NCBI GenBank assembly: GCA_963662175.1
Contig: OY759223.1
Span: forward strand, 10,022,249-10,086,248
DNA: 64,000 bases
DNA from: Aradus depressus
Lineage: Eukaryota > Arthropoda > Insecta > Hemiptera > Aradidae
Direction of reading: 5' to 3'
Under the pieces are notes generated by a model that was not told the origin of the DNA, ran no database searches, and was given only the letters and a program-made list of their open reading frames with translations. How positions within the stretch are numbered: the first letter of the stretch is position 1; every line of letters begins with the position of its first letter. Both the position numbers and the translations under genes were made by a program. Below are positions 1-11,365 of the stretch, one piece after another.

Positions 1-189
1 TCCTAGATCATTGTGAGCTGTACACAAATAGATACCACGAGACCGCTAACCATGTTCGCGGACCAATGACCCCCCTCATCTTTCAAAATGATTATTTTAG
101 ACTTAGTGAAAAAATAGACAAAAAAAAAAAATAACCTCTAGGATCCAACATCTTGGGGTATTTATATGAAACAATGACCTTTGTCTTTA

Positions 190-650
190 CGTCCCCAGTT
201 ATACGAAGTATAGGGGAAGTTATGTAATAGGAAATTCTATGCGAATTTCATGTATTTCTTGTTAGTGTATGTGAACAAGATACCTCCCGACAGAATGAAT
301 GTATTGACATGAAATTTTATATGTGTATTCAGAGAGGTTTAACACAAAAACTGTAATAACTGCCGATGTATTGCACATATTGATACCAAATTTCATACGT
401 GACTTCAAATTGCTTTAAGGACGACAACTATTAATTTTCAGAGGAATCAGTCGAAGGGGGAGGGATCAGAGGGGATTTCAACTCAAAAATCCCAATAACT
501 GCTGATGTAATGAATGTATCAAGATGAAATTTTATATTTAAATTTATTAAAATCCCCATATAAAGATAGCACCTTTCAATTTTCCGTGAAATCGGTCGAA
601 GGGGTGTGCGTCAGAGAAATAGGGGACTCGATTTAAGTACCCTAATTCAG
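190..650 (+). repeat. Family A copy, left part
   Basis: Starts with the family A left-end hairpin (a cccc/gggg inverted repeat around a short loop) and runs through two internal units, each with the 'gaatgtatcgacatgaaat' type of motif. The right end is missing. Family A is unassigned; its structure is described at 34890-35665. Confidence 0.75.
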
Positions 651-707
651 GAGAGAGAAAACTTTTTTTTTTTTTTCTGCACTTATAAAATTATATTCTT
701 TTCTTAT

Positions 708-1002
708 ATAGGGTATGTCGAGGGCGTGGGTTCGAAACCCGGCCGAGGCCCTTACCTCCCAGATAAAATAAACTTAAGCACGCCGTCCTTTGGATGGCAT
801 TTTAAGCGATGGTCCCGAGCCTGTAAGATGTCAGGTACTCGTTAAAGACCCCCTACCCTAGGTGAATAAAAATTTAGGACTCCCACAGTAGAGTCGGGCT
901 CATGTCCACCAGAGTGACGGAAGAGCGCTCTGGTAGTAGGTGATATGACCTCGGTGGTTAAAGCCCGGACATGAGTCATAAAACCTAACCTAACCTATAG
1001 GG
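708..1002 (+). repeat. SINE-1, 5'-truncated
   Basis: Begins at the tRNA-like B box (ggttcgaaacc type) and continues through the SINE-1 body to the tail cctaacctaacctat. The A-box half of the tRNA-related head is missing. See 36161-36488 for the reference copy. Confidence 0.85.
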
Positions 1003-1356
1003 TATGTCATTTTGAAAAAAATAAGTGAGTAACATATAGGCAAAAACAACAAATAAAAATAGTTTTGGTTTCGAAATTAGAAGAAAAACTAAAAAAAAAA
1101 AATCCTGGTTGGGGATTGTATTTAGGTTGTGTTCCTGTTTTACCTTAGGAGGGTCCCGGAAGGTGACTGGGCACCTCTTACCTTCCTTGTCCTCGTGTAC
1201 TTCCTCTTTGCCTTGGGACGGCCGTTCCTACGTACTTGTGTATCCCATCCTTGTTCATTTGTCTGTATGATAGCTGCATGTCTATTGTCTGTACAGGGTC
1301 TGTCCTGCCATTACTGTCTCCAATTAGTTTATTGATAGAGGAGGGGGCAATAGGTA
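1003..1356. other. No gene; GC-richer stretch of unknown nature
   Basis: Positions 1120-1340 are richer in G and C than their surroundings and carry two short overlapping open frames. I recognise no domain or splice pattern. Confidence 0.4.
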
Positions 1357-1436
1357 CGGTATTAGCGACGAAAAAGCGGTCTGGTAGTAGGCGATACGAC
1401 CTTTATATGAGCCACAATAACTAACTAACCTAATAA
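1357..1436 (+). repeat. SINE-1 3' fragment
   Basis: Contains the terminal segment 'ggtagtaggcgatacgacc' and the taactaacctaa tail only. Confidence 0.7.
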
Positions 1437-2059
1437 CTAACTCAAATGAAATGGAAATGTTTTTTTCATTCCACTGAAACGTGTTTTTTGACAATATATT
1501 GCTCAGTTTTGGCTGTAATATTTTAAAAATAATTTTACCATTGGTCTTGACGTATTTATGTATTTTTCATTCAGTATTAACACAACTATATATTATCATA
1601 TTTTTCAAAATAGTTTCAAAGATAAGAGGGCCAAGGTGAAGGTTTCAATAGAAATATTTTACCAAAAAAATAAAATTATTGTGAACTTATTTATTTTCTA
1701 TTTTTTTTAGATATTGAAATTATTTTATTAAGCATATTTACAATCGGTACAGACCATAAGTAAATTTGTTGACAATAGGTAATGGATCAATTTATGCACA
1801 TGATAACATACAAGAGAGAAAAATAAAAATAAAATGAATAATAATTTAAAAAATAAAAAAATAAAAAATGAAACAAAATAATAAAAAAAATGTCTCCGTG
1901 AAGTCATGATGAATAATACGAGTATGTATTAAATATATTTATGTTTTTTTTACTCATCATGTCTTATTCCCGTAAAGAAATTAGTCGTTGATGCTGCTGA
2001 TGGTCAAAAAATCGCTTCCGAGGTTAGACTTTGGTTTGTCGAACGTATAGTTCATTTGA
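1437..2059. other. AT-rich sequence, no gene seen
   Basis: Long A and T runs and short AT-rich direct repeats. No coding, RNA or element termini recognised. Confidence 0.4.
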
Positions 2060-2336
2060 AAAGTCGACACCAAATTTCTGACGAAAATTTCTTGTGTATC
2101 CAGAGAAACTAGGAGAGAACCCCATAAGGACGGAACTATTGATGATGCAGAAGTCACCTTAGTAAGACGCCTATTGATTTTCTACCGAATCTATAATGCG
2201 GGTTCTGAGAAAGAGCGAAAATTTATTTTATTAATTTGCGCTGGGGTAATACATTTTTCATGCTGTCAGAAATTCTGTGTTGAGTTTTCAATTGAATTTC
2301 ATGTTTTCGGGACTCCAAAATTGAAGAACAATTTCA
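2060..2336 (+). repeat. Decayed family A copy
   Basis: Holds degenerate forms of the internal family A segment ('cccataaggacg') and then a right-end motif joined to the left-end body of another copy ('ttcatgttttcgggactcc'). Probably two fragments. Confidence 0.5.
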
Positions 2337-2430
2337 TGTCAACCAGAGTGACGAAGGAACGTTCTGGTAGTAGGCGATATGACCATCTAGTTAAACCCCG
2401 GGCGTGAGTCATAATAACTAACTATTAATA
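2337..2430 (+). repeat. SINE-1 3' fragment
   Basis: Carries the SINE-1 3' segment from 'gtcaaccagagtgacgaagg' to 'gagtcataataactaacta'. Confidence 0.75.
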
Positions 2431-2959
2431 TATTGTTTATATTATTATATATATTAGTTGAAAAGAGCTGGACAGCTAATATTTTATAACACTATTTGTT
2501 TATTTTATCTCCGCCTGTCTGGTGCCTCACGTATATTGCGCACTTATATATTTCTCTCTTTTTTTATCTATAATTATATTACTTAAATTTGTCAAACAGC
2601 CATAACCTTGTTTTTAAAAGCTAGTTCAAAAAAATACAATTTTGTGGAAGACAACACAATTTTAAATTATTTCTTTTATTTGGCTATGGAAGAAGGTGAA
2701 AGGTTGTATTTTATGGCTAATATAACTCTTTGTTTTTTAATGTTTTTATTATTTTAACAAATTCAGTTTATTTTGGTTCATTTCGTGTAATAAATTCTCA
2801 ATTTTCAACCTTTCATTTAGCTTGGCAATGACACCAGAGTAGTTTTTTCATGTTTCTATATTTGTGAGGCTATGAATTCAAACATTGTCTACATTCAAAA
2901 TAGAAAATTCTGGCAAAATGTGAAAAAGTGATAACCTTTCTCTGGACGACAAATGTTCC

Positions 2960-3112
2960 TTTTTTTTTACTTCTCCAGCTATATGAAGTTATGTAATCAG
3001 TCAGAAATTCGATATTCGATTTTTTGATCTCCTGATGAATTGAAAAAATAAAATTGCTGTTTGTGGGCCCCATAATTTCCGATAGAATTAAATATCTGTA
3101 TGCAGAACGATC
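2960..3112 (+). repeat. Family A left part
   Basis: Left end 'acttctccagctatatgaag' and the following 'gttatgtaatcagtcagaaa'. It is separated from a right part at 3320-3750 by a SINE-1 fragment, which suggests the SINE inserted into it. Confidence 0.6.
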
Positions 3113-3300
3113 TAGTCAGGTGGTCCCGAGCCTGTCAGGTACTCGTTAAAGAATCCTACCCTGTAAAATTTAGGACTCCCGTCGGGTTCATGTCCACCAG
3201 AGTGACGAAAGAACCTTCTTGTAGTAGGCCATATGAATTTGTAGTAAATGCCCGGGCATTAGTCATATTAATTAACTACAGTCAAAATTTTCCTGATTAA
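3113..3300 (+). repeat. SINE-1 fragment without head
   Basis: Body of SINE-1 from 'ggtggtcccgagcctgt' to the 'gcccgggcattagtcat' tail. It has no tRNA-like part and lies within family A. Confidence 0.8.
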
Positions 3301-3319
3301 CTAACTAGAACCATCATCT

Positions 3320-3750
3320 GCCAAAGAATAAAGGGGGGATTTATCATAAAACTCTAATAACTGCCGTTGTATAGAATATATCGGCACAAAATTTTATATG
3401 TAAATTCAGAGCCCTATAAGAAAAACACCTATTAATTATCAGTGGAGTCGGCCGAAGGAATGGGTGCTCAATTCAAAAACCCCAATAACTGCCGATTTAA
3501 TGTATCTAATCAACATGAAATTTTACATTTAAATTCAAAACCGCACAAGGATGGCATCTATTAATTTTCCGCGATATCGGCAGAAGGGCAAGGGAGGATC
3601 AGAGAGGAAGGGAAAACCCTTATGAGTCCCGATGTATGGAGACACATTTTAGTATGATTCAATAATAGCCCTTATGTATGGAAGAAGAGCGAAAAAGTAA
3701 TTGATTAATTCGTTCTGGGGAAGTACATTGTCGGTGATTTTTTATGGAAA
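3320..3750 (+). repeat. Family A, middle and right part
   Basis: Three internal units are recognisable, followed by the right end 'gattaattcgttctgggga' and 'agtacattgtcggtgat'. Confidence 0.75.
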
Positions 3751-4136
3751 TATATCTGTCGGTCAATTTTTTTTTTTACGGTGTTCTTTGTTCAGTTCTG
3801 ATTCCAGACTGCTTCACACTTGCTTCGGTCGCTTTTGTTTTTAAAAAAATAAATAAAAAAATGAGCTAATTATGAGCTTCAGCAACCGACAATTATACGT
3901 AACTTTGACAGCCTAATAATCCCACGTAAGAATTATCACTAACTAATGATAAATGTCTATTGGATATACGTTGGTTCAGTTCAATGGCCGAGCTGGCTGC
4001 CTCTAGCCAAAAGTTGAACGTCCGGTGCTGGCCCAACATTGAGAAGTATATTTGAAAAATATCAAAATTTAGTTAGCATCTTTTTTGTGGAGGAGAAATT
4101 TTAAAGTTTTATTTTGTTTTCAAAACGTATACAGTA

Positions 4137-4713
4137 CAGTCGACTCCGCTTAACAAGGACACCGGATAGTTGGGACATTTCTAATAAAACGGTATCGAAA
4201 ATAAGTAATATTTCACAATTTTATCGGGACAAAACATCGGATAATCGGGCCAGAATGTATTCGCGCTCTTCCGAGTAGGTACAGTTCGTGCGTGCTCCTT
4301 TGTTCAAATTACCCTGTAAATACCTAATTAAGTGTTGCCCAAAAAGAGGAACATCCAAACTCATCGAATCGGAGTTTATCAGAAATTTTGAAGGTATCGA
4401 AAACTACGATTGCGCGAATTTGAGCAAGTGAAAGTTTACTCCATTAACAAATCATCGCAGGTGAGAGTGGAGTCAATTGTTTTTCTCGTTTTTTACATAC
4501 ATTACATATATTTTTACCTACATAATAAATTCTCATTTTGTTTTATTGATTATGTATTGTTTTATTTAAATCCCAGTAATAAATGCACATGTTTGTGAGT
4601 AAACACCAGTCAAGAGGTGCATTTAGATGTTTTCCATTGGGTTTATTCAGGATATCCGGTTTATTGGGACAAAATACATTTCCCCGTTGTGTCCCAATTA
4701 AGCGGAGTCGATT
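4137..4713. mobile_element. Pogo/Tigger-like MITE
   Basis: Terminal inverted repeats: left end CAGTCGACTCCGCTTAAC, right end ...TTAAGCGGAGTCGAtt, with ggacac/gtgtcc just inside. A TA precedes the left CAG, as expected of pogo/Tigger target sites. The right edge runs into a CT microsatellite. No transposase is visible, so this is a non-autonomous copy. Confidence 0.75.
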
Positions 4714-4799
4714 CTCTCTCTCTCTTCTTCCCTTTGGCTAAATTTCTTAAAAACCCAAAAATGGCCTGACATACATAAGGCGACTGTCTTTCTCCAATT

Positions 4800-4915
4800 G
4801 TTTGTATGGAACCGACGATTGGGTTCATCGCTTAATGTCTTATCCGAAGGGCCTCGGCCGGGTTTTGAACCTGCGATCTTGAACCCAGTAAGGCCCTGGG
4901 TTACCCGCTAGTAGG
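4800..4915 (-). repeat. SINE-1 head fragment
   Basis: On the - strand it shows the tRNA-like B-box region and the first body motif; the tail is missing. Confidence 0.6.
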
Positions 4916-5094
4916 TAAGATATATTTTTGATGGTTCTTACTGATTGATATAAATCCTTTTATTCAAATGTCCTTAAGTGTTATCCTAAATGTGAATTTG
5001 CCAACCTTGTGTTACTAGTAGGAATGACAGGTACTATTTACCTTGACAATTGATAACATATTCCCATGAAAGTCATCATTTACTCTGGTGTAAA

Positions 5095-5185
5095 GCGCTT
5101 TTTTTACTTCCCCAGCTATGCGAAGTCTAGGGGAAGTTATGTAATCGGTCAAAAATTCGATGCGGAATTTCATTTTTTATGACTG
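5095..5185 (+). repeat. Family A left-end fragment
   Basis: Only the first ~85 bp of family A, beginning 'acttccccagctatgcgaag'. Confidence 0.75.
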
Positions 5186-5189
5186 TTAA

Positions 5190-5560
5190 GTAACTAATAA
5201 CCTGAGTGAAGGATGAGGACGAACATGCAGCATATCTTGGAGTACCCGACCATAGTAGTAGACATGTAGTCCCGTGGGGCCGCGGAACACCATGTAGTGA
5301 GTGACCTGTGCCGGTGGGTCGCTAAGGATATTGAGGGTCCGTCTTGTTCGGGTGACAGATAGTTGTGAACCTCGCTGCACTTACGTTGTGCTGTAATGGC
5401 CGACTCCTGACTCTCTCTACTGAGACATAGCCACGTGGAGCCCAGCTAGGTCGTGCCCTAGTTTCCACCACTCCAGATAACTGTCGCTTTTTAGCTACTC
5501 ACCTGTCCCCCTCACCGCACTCTCTCACTCTCTCTCTCTCCCTCCCATAGAGTTTTTACA
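5190..5560. other. GC-rich island, not identified
   Basis: Clearly richer in G and C than its surroundings. On the - strand a 64-codon open frame ends near 'cactcag|gttatt', which resembles a splice donor, but no domain is recognisable. It could be an exon, an old processed copy or element sequence. Confidence 0.3.
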
Positions 5561-5627
5561 CAACACACCCCACCCCTTTCTTTCTATACAATAATTAACG
5601 TTGGACAATCAAGTTTCCTTCTCACAT

Positions 5628-5772
5628 ATTTACTTCCCCAGCTGTACGAAGTATAAGAGAAGTTATGTAATCGGCCAGAAATTCGATGCTGAATTTTCGA
5701 CGGAATTTCATATTTTCCGACCTCCAGATTCCAAATATGAAAAACAAATGTTTGTTCTTTACACAACCTGAA
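5628..5772 (+). repeat. Family A left-end fragment
   Basis: Left-end hairpin 'acttccccagctgtacgaag', then 'gttatgtaatcggccagaaa' and the 'ccgacctccagattcc' segment. Confidence 0.75.
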
Positions 5773-5782
5773 TTGGTTGTAT

Positions 5783-5958
5783 TCTCATGCTCGGGCTTTC
5801 ACTACAAGATCATCGCCTACTACTAGAGCGCTCCTTCATTACTTCGGAGTCCTAAATGTTGTCTAGCCAGGTTTAGTTGCCCAGGGAAGAGGTCTTTAAT
5901 GAGTACCTGATATCGGGACTATCGCTTTAAAGTCCCATTCAATGAAGTCATGCTCAAG
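5783..5958 (-). repeat. SINE-1 3' two-thirds
   Basis: Reverse-strand SINE-1 body and tail from 'catgctcgggctttcac' to 'tgctcaaggtttttttt'. The tRNA-like head is absent. Confidence 0.8.
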
Positions 5959-6004
5959 GTTTTTTTTACAAACATACATAGTAACATTTTCATTCACTAA
6001 ATTT

Positions 6005-6800
6005 AATGTTTTGCCACCTCTAAAAATTGAAAAAATGTCTATCTGTGTGTGTCTATGAACACGGTAACTCCCGATAGAATAAATGTATCATCTTGGAATT
6101 TTACATCTGAATCCAGAGATCATTTATTAGAGAATGATGGCACCTATTGATTTTCAGCCAAATCGACTACAGGGAAGAGGGGGGAGGATTTGATGCGGAG
6201 TTTTCAACAGATTTTCATGTTTTTCAACCTACTGATTCTGTGTGTCTGTGAACGCAATAACTCTCGAAATAATGAATGTATCGACAGGAAATTTTAAATG
6301 TTTAACCAAAACCCTCTAAGGAACAACTATTGATTTTCAGCCAAATCGACAAAAGGGAAAGAGGGACTTAGGGGGGAGGCCTATTACAAAAACTCTAATA
6401 ACCGACGTTGTAATGAATGTATTGACATGAAATTTCATATGTAAATTCAAAGCATTCTAAGGACGACCATTTTTCAGTGAAACAACCGGATAGAGAGGGG
6501 AGACGAGAGAAGGAGGAATCTACTCAAATACCCTAATAAATAATGATACTCAACATTTTTTGCAGAGAATTCTGAAATACTAAATGAAAAATGAAGGAAA
6601 ACGTAGGCTTTCTAAAAAATATTGTCTATTTCACAAAATATATATAATATGGGAGTACTTTCGATATTGCTACCATCTTCAGCCACGACTTAACAAAGCA
6701 ATACCGAATGTATCGCTCAAATGGTCCATTGGATTTGGAGGTAGAGCGAATTACATTTTTTTTTCAATTACATTTGTGCTGGGAAAGTACATAGTCGGTG
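6005..6800 (+). repeat. Family A copy interrupted by family D
   Basis: Contains repeated internal units ('cgaatgtattgacatgaaat' type), then the right end 'gctgggaaagtacatagtcg'. A family D element (about 6545-6715) sits inside it, as at 35120-35300. Confidence 0.7.
6545..6715 (+). repeat. Family D element
   Basis: Shares 'aacattttttgcagagaa' and 'atattgtctatttcacaaaa' with the copy at 35120-35300, and 'gtactttcgatattg' with the fragment at 12033-12085. Nature unknown. Confidence 0.6.
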
Positions 6801-7254
6801 AATTTTTTCTTCTTTAGTTTTCCTATCTATTTCCAGTTGATGAAAGCATTTCTCTCTAAACAAAATGATGAAGAGAGGTCAGGATTTTTGAAAATTTATA
6901 AACGGCATGCCAAGTCATTGGTAATTATCCAAGAATTTTATTTTTCTCAAGAGGAAAATAATAAAAGAACCAGATATGAACTTCTAGGAAATTGAGGAAT
7001 TAATTTTTAAAAATATAGTATGTTGAAAGATTGCGTCATCAGTCATGATGTGATTTTCAAACAGTTTCTTCTGTGGATTACATGAATTTAACGGCCAATT
7101 AAGGTGAACAATTTTGTTTCATTCATTACATCGGAATTTTGTAGGATTTTTGAGTTCGAATACGCTCTTCTGTATGAATCAAAAAGTGTCATCTCCCTCC
7201 CGTCGGTTCTTTTAGTGAACCAGCGCATTTCTCCGGTTTTGTTTGTGAAATGGC

Positions 7255-7372
7255 TAAATTTTTACTCACCTAGGATAGGAAGGGTCTTACCTGACATAGC
7301 TTAACGTCCCATCCCAAGGACGGCATGGGCAAGGTTTTTTATCTACTACCAGATAATAAAACTTAGTTCCTG
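7255..7372 (-). repeat. SINE-1 internal fragment
   Basis: Reverse-strand body motifs 'cacctaggataggaaggg', 'gcttaacgtcccatcc' and the 'tatctactaccagataa' segment. Confidence 0.65.
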
Positions 7373-7404
7373 GATCGGGTTACGTTGGGTTATATCTTTT
7401 TCAA

Positions 7405-7740
7405 GTTTTACTTCCCCGGTCAAAAATTCAATGTGGAGTTTTCAACGGAATTTCATTTTTTTCCGAAACCCCATAAGGACAACACCTAGCGATTTTCAGC
7501 CAAATCTGTGAAAGGGAAGGGGGATTTAGGATGAGACAACTCATAAACTCAAATAACTGCCGTTGTAATGAATTTATCGACACATTTAGAATGAGGATTT
7601 AGGAGCCCCTATGTTAACTAATGAATATTAGCGCAAAAGGTCGACTGGTTCTGGCGGGGGAGTGGAAACTTAATTGATTAATTCGTTCTGGGGAAGTACA
7701 TTGCCGGTGATTTCACCGACGACTTCTTTTTTTTCTGATT
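7405..7740 (+). repeat. Family A copy
   Basis: From a short left end through internal units to the right end 'gttctggggaagtacattgc' and 'cggtgatttcaccgacgact'; the terminal CGGTGA/TCACCG hairpin is still visible. Confidence 0.75.
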
Positions 7741-8104
7741 GAAATATACGTTAAATTATTTTTTTTATTTATCCTGAAAATTTCACCTGAAAGTTAGTCG
7801 AAGGTTAAACCCTCAGATGACGTAACTCTAACTCTTCTTGAACACAATTTTCTAAGAAAATTTTTTAAAAATATTTATACTTTGATTGGAGGTGAAGAGG
7901 CTGTTGAAGTTATTTTCTGCCCTGGAAGTGGCTGCTAAGACGTCATGGATTTTATCAAAGACTGGAGAGCTCTTTCTACGTAGAGTCGTGTCTCCTCTAA
8001 CTAAATTACCTTCCACCTACATGGTTACACTTTTCTTATTTTTTATTTTTGGGGGTACTTTTTTTGGAATTGATGACGTCCACTCTCTTGGTTAAGTTCT
8101 CTCT

Positions 8105-8384
8105 CTCTCAGTATAAATGAAGTTACGTAAGTGGTCAGAAGTTTTCGAAGGTATTCAATGTTTTCCGACCCCCTAATTCTTAAAATATATATTTAAAAAA
8201 AAAAGTTGGTGAATCATTCAAGAAAGAATTAATCAATTAAATTTTCGCTCCCCCGTCAAAGCCAATCGTTTGTGCTAAACTCAATATTTGACTTACATAG
8301 TGGATTTTGACTTCTTATACTGAATTTGTGTCAATAAATTCATTACATCGGTTTATTCGGGTTTTTGAGTCGAGCCTCCTCTTC
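8105..8384. repeat. Two family A fragments head to head
   Basis: A left-end fragment on the + strand (8105-8180) is followed by a reverse-strand right half (about 8200-8384, from 'ttggtgaatcattcaag' to 'gggtttttgagtcgagcctc'). The mariner relic starts where the second fragment stops. Confidence 0.65.
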
Positions 8385-8844
8385 TGATTGAAATGAACTT
8401 TATTTATTCGTCTACATCAATGTTATCCTCTTTAAAATAGTCTCCTTTAGATATTATACACTTATGCCAGCGCTTCTTCGAATCCCCGAAACACTTCTGG
8501 AACACGATCTTTGTGATATCATTTAGCTCTCAGCGATGCGCTTTTAATCTCATCTATGCTTGTGAAACGACGGTTCTTTAAGGTTCTCTTTATTGTTGGG
8601 AACAGAAAAAAGCTGCACTTTATTCCATTCTTATAGCAAACTTTAATGCAAGTTCGCCGATCGTACCAAAACACATGTAACCTCCTTGACAGCAGACAGC
8701 AGACTAAACATCCGGTTTGGCTAACAATGTTCAGATACTTTTCAGACATGTTTACCAACACAACAACGAAAAAATCGGGCGAATCGGACTAATTCAACCC
8801 GCGAAATTACAAAATTCCCGTTACTTTTTGAACACACCTCGTAG
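8384..8844 (-). pseudogene. Mariner transposon relic with internal deletion
   Basis: The right edge is a mariner-type terminal inverted repeat; read on the - strand it is tacgaggtgtgttcaaaaag. Inside, the - strand encodes a transposase start (MSEK...) with RRTCIKVCYKNGIKCS, typical of the mariner N-terminal helix-turn-helix region. This jumps directly to FLFPTIKRTLKNRRF, from the extreme C-terminus; the catalytic D,D34D core is therefore deleted. A frameshift later allows the final KKRWHKCI-like segment (8400-8500). The left terminal repeat is missing. It cannot encode an active transposase. Confidence 0.8.
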
Positions 8845-9117
8845 AACGGTATAAACGTCATTCATTACAAAATTGCATGTCTGTTTCTCACACGTTCTGT
8901 AAGGTGGCAGGGAAGTGGAGGGGAGGGGCAGTCTCAAGATTTGGCCACGCCTCAGAAACATTTGTGTGAATGAGGACGGCGTTTTTTTTAGTCCATATTT
9001 TTCGAACCAACGATAAAAGAATTTGTTTTTTGTTTTTTTCTACTGAAACATGTTTGACCTAATTACTTGATTATGGTAAAACAATATGCGGAGCCAATGG
9101 AGTGCATTATCAAAAAT

Positions 9118-9165
9118 AATTGGTGAATCATCTCCTATGTACTTCCCCCATAGGAATTAATCAAT
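9118..9165 (-). repeat. Family A right-end fragment
   Basis: Short reverse-strand piece 'ttggtgaatcatctcctatg', immediately abutting the LINE fragment that follows. Confidence 0.55.
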
Positions 9166-9659
9166 TACGTTCAAACCAAGTTCGCTATCTCGGGTTTTAC
9201 CTATACAGTAGACTTACGTGGAACCCACATACACGACTTAAACGACAAGAACTGAATCGAATATACGGATTGTTAGGTCGACCACTTATATCTAAATCGA
9301 TTTATAACAAACTTATGATTTACAAAACCATTATAAGTCCAATTTGGACCTACAGAGTTGAACTTTGGGGTACAGCTAAACAATCCAACATCAATCGTAT
9401 CCAAGCATTCCAGTCCAAACTCCTCCGACGAATTGTCAACGCTCCTTTCTATGTCACCAATAAAGTCCTACATAGAGATCTCAGTATTCCCACTGTCAAT
9501 GAATTAATCAAATCCTGATTCCAATCATTCCACATAAACCTTTCTTCCCATTCAAATCCTCTCGCACAAGACCTTTCCTCTCATTCCCATCCTGACAATC
9601 CTCCCCGCCGCTTAAACAGGAGGTGGCCTCGCGATCTTCTCTCGGAGGATAGTGAATAA
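9165..9659 (+). pseudogene. Jockey-type LINE reverse transcriptase, C-terminal part
   Basis: The translation has the hallmarks of the region after the catalytic core in jockey-clade LINE reverse transcriptases: VRYLGFYLYSRLTW, then YKTIISPIWTYRVELWGTA, then FQSKLLRRIVNAPFYVTN and HRDLSIPTV. The frame stays open except for one TGA at 9516-9518, and continues to a TAA at 9657-9659. The element is 5'-truncated near 9165, where it meets a family A fragment, so the apparent methionine at 9120 belongs to another repeat. It lacks the endonuclease and the FADD-box core, so it is a dead-on-arrival copy. Confidence 0.85.
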
Positions 9660-10159
9660 TGACAATTAACTTTCGAGGGAGTGTCAGCGACACCACGTCC
9701 CTTATATCCCATATAACTGGGGAAGTATTGAGACTATTTGAAGATGTTGCAATGAAATAGTTGTTAGTATCACTGCTACTAAATTAGGTAACTAGTGACT
9801 GTGACTTGATTGATTGACAGGTAGAGCTGAGCTAGGATTGACTGACCGGGGGGGGAAGTACGGATGGATGGTGACAGAACGACCTTTCACAGAAAGAGAG
9901 AGAGAGACCTGGTCTACCTTGAAACTGTGACCTTGGAACAGAACAGTACCAGTATCAGTACTCACTGTGACATATTGGCCCTGTATACCTGTTCCTTGTA
10001 TCTGTTACTCATCTATTCAACCCATTGTGTAAATAAGTGAATAAAATTTATCAGAATTAGGTCATGTTCGAATATGGCTATTTTATGTATGAATTCTTAC
10101 GTCAGGTAAAGTGAAGAAATTTGAAACAGTAGTAATTAAATGGTTTGCCATTTAAATAT
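9660..10159. other. Possible LINE 3' tail and unassigned sequence
   Basis: Moderately GC-rich and without a coding frame. It holds a GA microsatellite near 9893-9907 and an AATAAA-type signal near 10038. Part could be the 3' UTR of the preceding LINE, but no poly(A) tail or target duplication was seen. Confidence 0.3.
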
Positions 10160-10268
10160 TGGGTTAGCAAGAAATTTAAAAACTTTAATAATTGCCGATG
10201 TGACGAATTTATCGACACAAAATATAGTATGAGGATTTAGGAGCCCTTTTGGAAGTCAACCATTAAAA
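10160..10268 (+). repeat. Family A internal fragment
   Basis: Contains 'aattgccgatgtgacgaat' and 'gtatgaggatttaggagccc', the third internal unit of family A. Confidence 0.65.
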
Positions 10269-11224
10269 TGTGATTATAAAAAAAAAGTAGAATAAAATGA
10301 ATAAATACTAAATTAAAATAGTTGAATTAATAAAATTAATAATAGATAAACAAATAATAAAATTACCACATTTCCTGTAGAAATTGTAGCTGGTCTTCTA
10401 CTAAATTTTGATTTCTACATTAATTTCCGGAAAGGGCCCTAAAATATATCAAAAGTATTTTAAAAAAATTTCAATAAGCAAATTTTTCCATTTCGGTTTC
10501 TTCTAAATTTACTAAAGAGATGCCATCTTGTTTTTCTAAATTTGCAAAAAATTTCAATTCAATCCAAAGGTATGAATTATCTTACTGGATTAAGAGGGAA
10601 AATGAATAGCATAGAATACGAGAACAAATATTTGGTTTATTTAATACTAATGTACATTATATATTTAATATAACTAATATTGAAAAATAAAAGAAAATAA
10701 AAAAATTATTTACAAAAAGAAATCTTACGAACTAATTAAGTACCTACTTGAAACTATATGTCTTTTTTTCTGTTTTATAGTGGCCTTCTTTCTGTTATAT
10801 TTTGTGTATATATATACATATAAATAAAAAGTACCTTTTCTCTTCTACGTACTTCCAATGTTATAATTTTCACTCCTACATCTTCTCTCACTCAGACTGG
10901 TTCACTTCATCTTAACCCTAAAAACACCTCTCTCTAGACTGTCCACTTCCTCATCTCTCCTTGGACTGTTTCTCACTATTTAAAGCAGCTGAACGTCGTC
11001 TTTTGTTCTCCATTCATTGGTTGTTCACATTAGTGTTTTGTACAAAATGCGATGAGTCCATCTTTATATATTTATTCACTATTTAAGTTCCTTCACTCCT
11101 AACAGCTGTTTTTATACAAATAATAATAATTGATTTTATAATATAATAATAATCTTAATGTGTATACATTTTTTACATCATTGAAGTGGGAGCGAAACAT
11201 TAATTACCTACAACTTTTTTAAGC
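10269..11224. other. AT-rich sequence, no gene seen
   Basis: AT-rich with short microsatellites around 10805. Positions 10850-11050 are more GC-balanced, but no domain or terminus is recognisable. Confidence 0.4.
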
Positions 11225-11365
11225 TCAGGCTCGAGACCATAGCTTAACGTCTCTTCCGAAGGACGGTGTGCTCATGGTTTTTACTTTTCTGACTAAGAGA
11301 AAAAAAGGAAAGGGCCTCGCCCGGGTTTTGAACCCACGTCGTTGAGCTTACCAACGCCCTCTTTT
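11225..11365 (-). repeat. SINE-1 head half
   Basis: Reverse-strand copy with the B box (gggttttgaaccc) and the body motif 'gcttaacgtctcttccgaag'; it ends at 'accaacgccctc', the SINE-1 5' end. Confidence 0.75.
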
